DNA of 64,000 nt. It comes from Stichopus chloronotus. Its lineage: Eukaryota > Echinodermata > Holothuroidea > Aspidochirotida > Stichopodidae. Where the stretch lies: positions 17,429,009 to 17,493,008 of the forward strand of contig CM037838.1 of the NCBI GenBank assembly GCA_021234535.1, given 5' to 3'. Positions 15,401 to 27,400 of the stretch are shown piece after piece. Made by a program: the position numbers and the translations under genes. The notes beneath the pieces are model-generated. The model was not told the origin of the DNA and searched no databases. It saw nothing but the letters and a program-made list of their open reading frames with translations. Position 1 is the first letter of the stretch; every line of letters begins with the position of its first letter.

Positions 15401-18400
15401 TTTATTTCATTTATTTTATTATGTGTTTTTATTCAGTGTGAAAGGGTTGATGTTACTTATGAGTTTTATTCTCTTCATATTTTTGAAAGATATCAACGAG
15501 TGTGACGACAAGCCATGTCAAGGAGAAAACACTCGTTGCATTAATTCAGTTGGGAACTATACTTGCGAGTGTCGCATGGGTTATCAAGAACAAAGTGGAG
15601 CATGTGTAGGTAAGACTAGATTTATCAGATGTCGCTATATCTCACCCCCCCCCCCCACCCTTCCCCTCCACAAGCTGGAGCGGAGTGATGGCGCAGTTGT
15701 TACACCTCTCATCAGTAGTAACACGAGGGAGACGAGGGGGTCGAGGGGTATCCTTGGTAGTTTTGTTCAAAGTTGTCATCATATATTCGAGGCAGTCATG
15801 TCTGTATCTTCTAACAGTGAAATAAAACTTACAGATCATGTATTAGAGATCAGAGTAGCGCATGCCAGGATGTGTAAATGAACGTCCTCCTTTGTCTGTC
15901 ACTTAAATGAAATAATACGGAGTCGGTCTCATTATTGATGATGGCTCATTTTTGTTGTTCTTTTCCTTTCTTTTCTTTCAGAAACAATATACGAGACTTT
16001 GCAGGGTAATTTTACAGTCATCCAAGGCATTGTTGTGACTGCCTCCTTTTTCGAAAAGAACAATTTGGAAACGTACAGAGAAGGTGTTCAGTATGATGTA
16101 AGATTTCAGCATTTCTTCTCTGCTTTTACTAAAATTATAGTGTTTTTATTACTTCCTCATTGGACGCAGTAATAGGATCATCATTGTACTTAAATGAAGG
16201 CTAAAAATAAGCTGATAAGTGATTTAAATCCTCACAGTCGCTATCGGTATCAAATATGATAATCGTATTCATTATCTTGATCATCTAACTGTCATCATCA
16301 GCAGCAGCAACATAAAAATCGTCGCCATTGTTATTACCAACATTAGTGTCATTTCATTGTCATCCTCTTCCTTGATTCCATTGTCTTTACTGTCATCAAC
16401 CGCCTCGTCGCCATCTTATTCATCATCACTATCATTATTGCCATCATCATCATCAACATCGTCATAACCATTATTATCATCATACTCGTCTTCGTCATCA
16501 TCATAATCATCATCATAATTGTCCTCCTCCTCCTCATCATCACAGTCATCATCATCATCATCATGATCATTATCATCATCATCATCATCATCATCATCAC
16601 CATCATTTCTCATCAAGATAGCTATGAAGAGAGAGAGAGAGAGGAACTGATATGGTGACAGATGTACCTTATATATCTCCATTTTTAGATGGATCAGCTT
16701 TTTACCAATTCCCTTCTCACAAGTTACACCAGCATCTCAGTAACAGATCAAGTTTACATGATAGAAACCGTATTTTACACCTTTGCGTTGGAATTTGAGC
16801 CCGGAACAGATCTAGAAGAGATCGACGTACTGGATGTATTCTTGTCGTCCCTGGAAGGGACTAATAAAAACGAAGTTCCTCCAGACAATGTTGTTTTCCC
16901 AGATTCATTTTTCGTCGGGGCGTATGGTGAGCATACTTTACATGTATTAAGTTATTACGTCATCACACAAAATGCAGATGAAAAAAAAAGAACTTTCTAA
17001 ATACATATCAACCGCTCGGAGTGAAAGAAGTATGAGGGTTACTAATGATCAAAATATATGTTAGGATACTTATTTTGGAATGTTTACTTTTTCGCCTAGA
17101 CGACCAAATATTGATTTGAAACCACACATAGAAATAAAACAAAAGTCGGATCAGTTGATGTAAGTTGATGTTTTTCTTTAACGGGTTTCACTACACATAG
17201 ATAGATACATATATCTTAACAGATGCATTCAAAAGTTTCTTTCCATCTGACAGTTTATGTTTTACTTAATATTCCTTCCTTGTTCTTATTTGGCATTCCA
17301 TAGTTGCAGACCCATGTGTAGAACAGACGGACGACTGTCAGCCAAATTCGATTTGTGTATCAACCGGACCGCCAGATTATGAATGCCTCTGCAAGGACGG
17401 TTACGAAGGAGAGGGCAAGATTTCCTGCATAGGTACAATCTGTCAAAGATATAACATAACAGCAATCGATGTTTGCTTTCAACGTTTTGGTCACAGAATA
17501 ACTCACCAAAATATTAATCCTAACCTTTGCAATCACTCCTAGTCCGGATATCCTTTATTTGTATTTTCTTTCTTAAGGGTTGTAAAATAACAAATAATCC
17601 AGATAAACAGATAACATTTCAAAATTGAAAAGATACGCAGGCGGAGACTCAAAACAGATCCACTGACATTGCAGAAATAGCCTCCGAATACAAGATTTAC
17701 AATAACCAAAAGAGAAAAGCATTCACAAGAAGAACCACAGTGAAGAAAAATCAAAACGCAAGTGAAACAAAACACAATGCAATCTGTAATGTGATAATGC
17801 CCTTTACCATATACGTTGGGAACAGTATGTCAGAGTTAAGACTTACAACGAAAGTGATGTCTGCTTCCAAAATATAAGACAAGAGGGCAATCCACGGAGT
17901 TGCGTATCTCATCGCCAAGATGCATTGACTTAGTTACAGCGCATGCACATGGGATTTGTAAATAATTTACTGCAACCACATCTCACAGAGACCTAGTTCG
18001 GGGAACTGGTTGTTGTAAATGAGTGGCAAACATTCTTCAAGCATAAAATGGTGGTAAGCATCTCAATACTGATATCTACTGTAAGGTAGCAAACTTAAGG
18101 TTACAGCCTGGTCCTACTAGGCTCAAGTAACGATAATTAATGGCTCAAAAGTATCTGTGCATATTACGCTACATAACACAATTATAACATTGGGTTATTC
18201 CATGTAGGTTAGGCTTAGTGGTTAGAGTTAGGGGCAGGATATAAGAGCATCCCTCTATGGGTATTTGCACATAAGTCTCCTACTTATCTGTGCAGGACCT
18301 GGGTCTGCTAAAATTATTGTTTGACTTAAAAATAATGTTCTCATAATAGACATTATCCACAGGGGCCAGTTCTGCTAAAGATGTTTTGGCTAAAGTTAAG

Positions 18401-21400
18401 GTGGTGTCTAGTATTGACCCACATGCTGGCTCGAAGTTTGTTACCAAACAATCATACAATTTCACCAGTTTACTATAAGAGTAATATACTGTATCTTCAT
18501 TATTAAGTTCATAGGAACAACCTTACAAAATGTTGTGTGTAATGCTTAATAAGCTCTCAAGATATGGTGAAAACACAAATTTGGGGGCAAAATTGGCTTT
18601 TTTTCTAAAAGAATCAGCAAATTTCACTCTCTTTAATACAAAAGTGATATACCTTGAATATTACATTTTCTCAAGTAAGTCCTTGCAAAATTTTGCATTA
18701 AATGCTCAAACACATCTCAAGATATGCTGGAAATAGTTTGGGACAAAATTGGCTTTTTTCCTCCAAAATCAGCAAATTTCACTGGACTTACCATTACAGT
18801 AATATTATGTTGAACAGTGTGTTCTCAGGTAAGTCCTAACAAAACTCTAAGTTAATTGGTCTAATAGTTCTCAAGATATGCTGGAAATACAAATTTTAGG
18901 GCAAAATTGGCTTTTTTTCTCAAAAATTCAGCACAATTACTGGTGTTATCATTACAGTAATATTATGTTGAACAATGTGTTCTCAGGTAAGTACTTACAA
19001 AAATTTAAGTTAATTGGTGTAATAGTTCTCAAGATATGCTGGAAATACAAATTTTGGGGCAAAATTGGCTTTTTTTTTCTCTAAAATCAGCAACTTTCAC
19101 TGGATTTATCATTACAGTAATATTATGTTGAACAATGTGTTCTCAGGTAAGTACTTACAAAAGTTTAAGTTAATTGGTCTAATAGTTCTCCAGATATGCT
19201 GGAAATAAAAATTTTGGGCAAAACTGGCTTTTTTTCTCAAAAATCAGCAAATTTCACTGGATTTATCATTAAAGTAATATTATGTTTAACAATGTGTTCT
19301 CAGGTAAGTACTTACAAAATTTAAGTTAATTGGTCTAATAGTTCTCCAGATACACTGGAAATACAAATTTTGGGGCAAAACTGAATTTTTCTACAAAATC
19401 AGCAAATTTCACTCTTTTTACTACAAAAGTGATATACCTTGAATATTTCATTGAATATTCTGCATTAAATGCTCAAATACTTCTCAAGATATGCTGGAAA
19501 TACGAATTTTGGGGCAAATTTGGCTTTTTTCCCCCTAAAAAATCAGCAAATTTGACTTGATTTACCATGCAACTTATACATCTCGCACATATTGGCATCA
19601 TTCACAACCCTACCAAGTTTCAACTTAATTGCTCATATGCTTTTCAAACTATTCTGGAAAAACCACAATTTGGACAGGTCCGGACGCACACACACACACA
19701 CACCCTCACACACGCACCCACGCACAAGCACACGCACTGGCACGGACACGTTTTCATTTATACCACCCAACAAAACCCTCCTGTACCCATGGTCACTCTA
19801 CCATGGGTACCCCTGGGGTGTCGCTACTCGTCCACTCCAAGCGTTCCAATGGCAACCATTCTCCCATGGGTGCACAGTACAAAATATAGTTCCACTAGCC
19901 AAGTGACTACAATATCTCATCTTGCCCTTATAGGGCGATAAGATAATAATGAGAACCCTTCTACCTGCGCGGCCGGCTGCTGATATGGCTAATGGTCAGT
20001 ACTGTGAAAATTTGGCGATCACATTGAACACTAGCGTAGTTAGCCTATGTTCAAACTTATATTCGAAAAGGACTATCATGCAGTATAAAAGAGGTCTGGA
20101 GACGTTAAATCATATCTTACAAGCAGTGGCCTAGCCAATAGGGGGGCAAAGGGGCAACTTGCACCACCTGAATTCTTTTTCTTTTGGGGATGTTTGAAAA
20201 TTTAGAAAAATGCAAAATGCAAACGTGCAAAATTAAATTTGAACTTCCCCCGAGATTCTTTACACAAACAATGACACTATAGAGGCAGACTAAATATGAA
20301 TAAAGATTTTATTGCATAAAACTTTCCCTGTAATTTCACTTGTGAAAGAAAACGAAACTTCTGTTGAGACTTTTCAACAGTAATACTGTGAGCATGGGTT
20401 GAGATTTTTCAACATAAATACTGTAATACCAGGTTTTGACTGGCAGCCACGTCGCCGGGGCTGTAACATTTGCAGAGCCGATTTCAAAGCTGTGTTTGGG
20501 CATAGACAATTGTGCGGATAGACCACCAGCAAACTTAGAAAATAAGGCTGCAATTTTTTAGTGAGGTTCTCGTGAGAGGGTGTCTCCGTGGCCAACTGGA
20601 CGGATGTGTCGAGTACACTGGACGAAGGGCGTTGCCAGTCAAAACCTGCCACCTTTTTCGGGAAGTTTTCTTTCTGGTTCCGTAGTCGAAGCCAGGTCAT
20701 CTCCGGAGTCCGTTATCGTTCCAACCGCATCCAGCCAACGAAAAGCGCTTCGACCAGTCAGAAAACGTGGTTGTTTTAATGTTGAAAAGTCCCAACCAAT
20801 GTTTACAGTATTATTAATGTTGGAAAGTCTCAACCAATATTTACAGTATTGATGTTGAAAAGTCTCAACCCACGCTCGCAGCATTACCGTTGAAAAGTTT
20901 CAACAGAGGTTTTGTTTTCTTTCACAAGTTAAATTGCAGGGAACGTTTTATGCAATAAAATCTGTATTCATATTTAGTTTGCTTCTATTATGTCATTGTC
21001 ACAGAGACTTGGCCATTTCTGATTTTTTTTTTCTAAGATACAAAATTGCAAAAACACTCTATGCATAATTCGAATTTTAATGCTACATATTTCCACAGAT
21101 TTTTGTGTCTAGTAACTGCGGCATGAAGCATGCCAGAGTTTGCGTTCCACAAAAATGTCCACCGTTATGTTTCTGGGTTGTGGCTTGTTGAGGTGATTAT
21201 CGGTATGTCGGCCGATACTCTGTCTCTAAGTGCTTGCCAATCCCGGTTGAATACTACTGGAACAGGACTATATTTCGACATTGCTTTCGCGGTGCAAAGG
21301 GACAGAATTATCAATATTTCAGTGCATTGTCCGATCACATTTTTATTCTGAATAAAATAATCAGATAAGGACTCAAAATGGATGTTTTACCTGCAATGCA

Positions 21401-24400
21401 AGGCAAGTAAAAAAAATCAGTACTTTAAATAATAGGAATTAAATAGGAATTCTGAGATATATTCACTTCAAATCTATCGTCAAATACAGCACCATTTTGC
21501 ATCTAGTCCACTCTACATAGTCAAAACTTTTTGAAGGGGATATCTGCAGGACACTCGTCCCCTTAGGTAAATCACAACTTCACATGCACGTATATACAGG
21601 CTCAGACCAACTTATGCCCCCCCCCCCCTTGTCACCCTTTCAAGATCAAGTTAGAGCGAATGCTCCCAAAGACCAGAAGGATGATAGTTTAATAGAGAAG
21701 GTAACCACACTTTCAGAATTTAATCCAGGAGGAAAAGCAAAATCGAAGAACTTAAACCTTGAGATAAGAGAACTCCGTTAATCGTAATTGTAAACTTATT
21801 GTGTACAGCGATGAACGCATAAAAATGGATCATTCCACCAACGCTTTGATGGCGATTGGCGTGTTAGTATATCCTTACATTGATAACACTTGGACCATCC
21901 TACAGGGCAAATTCTGCACGACTTGTAGGAGGAAGTCATGACGGCGGGCAAACCTTCTCTTGAGTGACTAGAGAGTGACAAGGTGTCAGTATTTTGGAAT
22001 GAAACTTGACAATGAAATATCCACCTTGTCAGAAAGCCACAGACTTTTCTTTGGTAATATGCCATGACCAATTTTGCCGGCTAATTGCTCCTTTCTGTCA
22101 TTGTTACTTGCACACCTACTGAATATGTTCTGCTAATTTGGAATAAATTCCAAACTGATTGCTGTTACTTTCAGACAAGAACGAATGCGAGGATGACCCC
22201 TGCTCAATTAACGAAGTTTGCACAAACCAGCCGGGGAGTTTCCTTTGCGAGTGTGACATCGAAAACGGGTTCGTTGAGTTGGAAGATGCTTGCACAGGTA
22301 AGTGAAGGACTGATTCTGGTTTACTCTACAAGAAGCAAAACCTTTCCATCTTGATACGTATGAGTGGTGGGGGGTGGGGGGTGGTAGGATGTTTGTCTCG
22401 CAGTTTAACTTGCCACAGAGATATTGACCCAATCATTTAGCTGAGTGAAGGAGGAGGTCGATGAGAGATATGAAGATGCGTGACTTGTTTGATGGATACC
22501 TTAGTTTTTTTTTTCTATCTTCACGCCATATAATGCTTTTGTAATTTCACAAGCTCTTTTAACAGTAAAAGTTCAAGGGAAATAAGAGGTTTGTTACACA
22601 AGAGAACAATATTTTTAAAACCAATATCTGTGGACATAGAATGATCCAAAATATTACAGCAGTCTTCTATCAAGAGATACATTTCTCACAGAGAGAACTT
22701 CAGTTATTTGTTGTTAAACAATAAGTTATTCACCCTAACTCAAATGATGCATCTTCCGTTGCACATCACATGCATAATGTTTTGAGGAGATGAAGCTTTA
22801 GCAGATGTTTATTGATGAGACTGAATAATTTAACAATGATTAAAGATAGTCGTAGTATGCCATGTCGGTATATTCTAAATGCCCTATTTCCCTTTGACAA
22901 AGGGACACTTGACCTTGTATTGGCTTAACCCGTCCAGCAGAACAATAAGCAGTAAGATCCATTATAATTTGCAGCGGAGCAAAACAAATGGTAAGAAAAT
23001 TTGCCATGTGAAAAGTGCTTTAAGACACGGGAACTGTCAGAAAAGATGGCAGGGTAGAGCCCACAATAAATCTTACCTCAACAAATAAATATTCGAAACA
23101 AACGATAATTCTTCAGTTCCCCGAGTAAACATTCACATCTATGTAAACGTAAACCAGTACACTGACGGTTGGTGACCATTCTCACGGATCAAGACTGAGA
23201 TCTGCCCTGAAGAAGTCTAGATAAACTTAGAATCTTGAATTCACAATTGACACTTTAAACGACTTGCCATTGGAACGTTGCTTCTAAGAAGTCTGGTAAT
23301 AATTTCACAAAATTTTTCGATTTCTGATGTAACTTAGAATGATGAATGTAGATACTGCAAATATATTTTAAATGACTGCAAGTTCAACGTTTTGGCCAAT
23401 AGTTTGTCGTTGCCCTTGCATAACATCCGTGCACCGACAGAGGGCAGTACAGCAATAAGTAATGCATCCTACGTACTTGGATTTATATTTCAGTCAAACC
23501 TATAAAGTGGTGTAATTCACGCTATGATGCTTTTACAAAATCTATTTTTTCTTCCTTTTGTTATCAGAAATGATCGTCATGATGGGTAGACTGAATATTT
23601 TCAAAGTCAATGGCATCGAGGTAACCTACACTGACGCTCTAAAAGATCATGGCAGTCCCGAATACGTCATGCTCAACGACACGATGTGTTCTGTGGTGAG
23701 AACGTCTCTTCACGTTTATTTGTTTAATTCGTTATTTTTATGTCACCTAATTTGACATTTGAAGAGAAAAGTCAGTCCTTTCTGTGTAATCGATGTTCTG
23801 TCGACAACATAACATATGGATTTGCTTCATAAAATGTTACTCCTGCTCCTTATGTTAATGTGTTCTTTCTTAGCTTTCTGTTACCTTGCGAGACACTGAT
23901 TTCGGGGAAGATTTGATCGGGTGCACTGTGGAGGAATTCTCACCGGGTTCAAACATCCTGTCTGAGTTTTACTTATCGTTTGCCATCACCTCCAGCGTCA
24001 CGAGTTCCGACCTGGAGAATCAGTTTGAAGATATCATCGTTGAGGACAATTGGGTCATGGACAATAGTATCAGCACCGTCACCATATACGAGGAGGATGT
24101 TGATTTCTTTGATTGTAAGTTCAGTAAATCCATCGTTATCATGGTTGCCACAGTAATAATGATGAACGAGGTGGTGACATTTTAAGTTGTTGATCTCAGG
24201 ATGTTTTATACCAAAGAGCAAGGTGGGGTTGAACAATGTGGTGACTGTCCAGATAGGGATCCCTCGTAGTGGTGCTGAAGGAAGTTAGTTCAAGGTGGTG
24301 ATGTTCCTGGTGGTGACGTTTAAGGAGTTCAGTTTGAAGAGAGCCATCAGAGTCTTTACGGTCCTTGTGATGTGAGTCGTACAAAAGGGGACATGACGCT

Positions 24401-27400
24401 TGTGATGGTCCCAATGGTTATTATGGTAATGGACATGGTGGATATGATGGGTATTACCCATTTGATACTAAGATAACGGTCAGCATGTATAGTGACGACC
24501 ATATAGCCAATGTGATGGTTAGCCATTTAGCCGACAGTCAGAGATATAAGATGGTGCTTGCAGTGATATTTGTGATGTATATAGTGATGATCGATATTTC
24601 TACTCATTGCTGCAAATAGTGATGCAGGGACGGTGATGTGTTGATGGGGGGGGGGGGGTTACCATTGGCGCCACATATGTTACTTGAAGTAGGTCAAGAG
24701 ACCCGACGTGTGTCCATGGACGTATATAGAATATTGCTAAGGGGCTGAATGAGAAGACCTCCACCAGGAGCTAGGAGAGTCAATTAAACGCAAAATGACT
24801 TAAACCGAACCATTGCCTGAGCAAATCGTCACCATTAGTTCGCACGAAACTTATCATATAATTTTGATAAAAGCAGCTCTTAGATTGCATGAAATCCTTA
24901 CAATTATTGGAAATTTTTGCTTCAAAAGTCTAGTAAGCCCCCAGTTGAAATCCAAATCCAAGCAATCTCGTGCATTGCAGGGGACACAGATCATATATTT
25001 CCGATTCAAACTTCTCTTCAGCTGCAATATACTTGGACCATATGTTTCAATGATGTAAATTTGCCGACGAGCAAATCAATAGTCAAATATCAGAACTGAA
25101 CAATTATTCATATCGCAAATGTTGTTGACAATATTCTTTTTTCCCATACCTTTAAAAATGGAAGGTCAATGGATATGCCCAACTCAAAGTATTGCCAGGA
25201 CATGTCCCCTTCCCCTCTCCAGGATCCCTGTCCAAGTGGTGCTGGATTTTCATATCTCTTCTCTCGTGTGGATGACATATTCCGGTATGTGGTGGAAACT
25301 TTGGGTGGTAATTTGTATAGTGTTTCATTCTGTCAATTTCCGTGACCAGACAACTCCTACGGACCAATTATCAGACCCTGCCGTTTCACCAACACTGGGT
25401 AGTGGTTATTACGATATTTTCATATTTTGAATTGTGTAACCGGTCATAGATCAAGTAAGGGACTGGTTGCTGCGTTACCGTATAGGCGAATCGGAGACGG
25501 AAGAAGCCCGGGCTGACATTCCACCTATTTTCTGCAAGTGAAGAAAGAAGCAGACGCGTTGTAAATATAGCAGCAGTACGTCCCCTTAAAGTACGGTACG
25601 GCGCGGCGTACTAGTGTGTAAGCACGTTGTTTTGTTTACATCCAATAAGGCCTTTCCATAGGGAACGTAACGTCACTGCAGAACCTCTATTCGATTTGTA
25701 ACTTTCAGTCTCGTATCTTCGCTATCTCCAGGGGTCAGTCACATCGAATGTGAAAGCTCTAGCTGCAACTGGGCGGGGAACTGTTCGGTCGTCAACAAAA
25801 CCACAATAAACTGCAAGTGAGTAACGCCGTATTTCGAGTTGTTATATTTTCGTAGCTCAACGCAATTGGCAATTGCAAAAGTATGATTTCATTTTAAAAG
25901 GAACTGCAATTTGTTAGACTCTTATTTTATCAGAAATGTATTACAAGACTGTCTGACCGATGGACAGCGGGAGAAATCTACTCGTTGTAAAGTGTGATAG
26001 CATTCATTGTAAACACCGGTAACACCGTACTGAGGGTGGGGTATGGAGTGTATCGCGAATCTCCAATCATAAGTTGCGCAGAAATTTATATGTAATTATC
26101 TCATCCCTGTACATGTAATGTACGGGATGAAATATTGTAGTTGCTTTGGGACGCTAAAATATATTATGGGTCTCTCAGTTGCCATAGCAACAGTTGCCAT
26201 GGTATCATTATGTACGGTATGCATAGTGCTTAAGGTGACCTGGAACACCGCATTAGGGTAAGGGTCAAAATTTGTGTCAAAGGTCAAATTTGACTCTGAA
26301 AATTTTTGCGTCCGCATTTCCTCCTAGACCGCGAAGCTGATTAGGGTCAAATTTGGTAGAAAGATGACCTATGGTCAGAAGTTGTGTCTCCCATCACAAT
26401 TTATATTCAGAGGTCAAAGGTCAGAGTCTAAAGGTCAAATAAGTGAAAACATTATTTTTGCTGTATTTCTTAATCTAAAATAGTATGTGACCGATGTACA
26501 AGATTTTCTTTGAAATCATGTTCCTGTGTTTTGAGGTCAAAGGTCAAGTTCAGTTGTCAAAGGTTAAATTTGACACCGAAACGTTTGTGTCTGCAGCTAA
26601 TAATAGGCCGCAAAGCTGATGAGGGTTAAAGTAGATAGGTGACCCATGGTCTGAAGTTGAGTCTCCCGTCAAAATTTAAGGTCAGAGGTCGAAGATCAAA
26701 TTATTTAAAATCTTGTTTTTGCTGTATTTCTTAATCCAGATTGGTTATTTACCACGGGACCTTCAAATATATGACCGGTATACAATATTTTATATCAAAA
26801 TCATATTTCATCTGTTTTGAGCTCAAAGGTCATATTGGACACCGAGAAGTTTTCGTCTGCAACTCCTCCTAGACCGCAGAGCCAGTGAGGATGAAAGTTG
26901 TTAGAGAGGTGACCCATGGTCTGAATTAGTGTCTCCCATCAATATTTAAGGTCAGAGGTCAAATGGCAGAGGTTACGGGTCAGATCTTTAATTGGCAAAA
27001 TGCTTTGGAAAGTCTGTTGCGATTTCCTGCTACACAGTAAATCTAATGAAGTTCAAACTTGGTCGTTAGGTATCTGAATATGTATGTGCTCACCCGATCG
27101 GTGACGTCATAGATCAATAGGGCACAAAAGCAGTGCGTAGGTTCTTATAGTACAAGGTGCACCATAACTTATTATATCTTTGCTTTTCCATATAATGTGA
27201 CTTAATATTTCAACCCATGCAACCTATACCTATCCTATGCATGTTTGAACTGAAGCGATTATATCTAATAATATATAATACATAATATATAATATATATA
27301 TATAATATCTCATTTTCTAGTTGGGAATACCCATACTCGTCACTGGTTTTACTGTTACATGTCGTGTGTACAGTAGTTAAGGAATTGAGTTATTTGCGGT

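Larger units (their letters stand above)
17433..22174. other. Large intron (4.7 kb) filled with repeats
   Basis: Longest intron of the gene. It holds a ~157-bp tandem repeat (18,530-19,700), a CA microsatellite (19,684-19,735) and a fold-back element (20,268-20,999). No extra EGF exon seen. Confidence 0.75.
26230..26990. repeat. Three ~272-bp tandem units rich in AGGTCA half-sites
   Basis: The anchor GACC[TC]ATGGTC[AT]GAA followed by GTCTCCC[AG]TCA occurs at 26,366, 26,641 and 26,911. Units share GTCTGCA...TAGACCGC[AG][AG]AGC and TTTTTGCTGTATTTCTTAATC. The unit contains repeated AGGTCA, including two perfect AGGTCA-A-AGGTCA sequences. Confidence 0.85.

Noticed and set aside
16416..16682. Minus-strand Asp/Met-rich ORFs over the TCA repeat
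   Set aside because: They are readings of a trinucleotide microsatellite inside the intron of SEA domain 1.
18530..19700. Possible CRISPR-like array
   Set aside because: The units are ~157 bp and diverged, without short repeats and unique spacers, in a eukaryotic intron.
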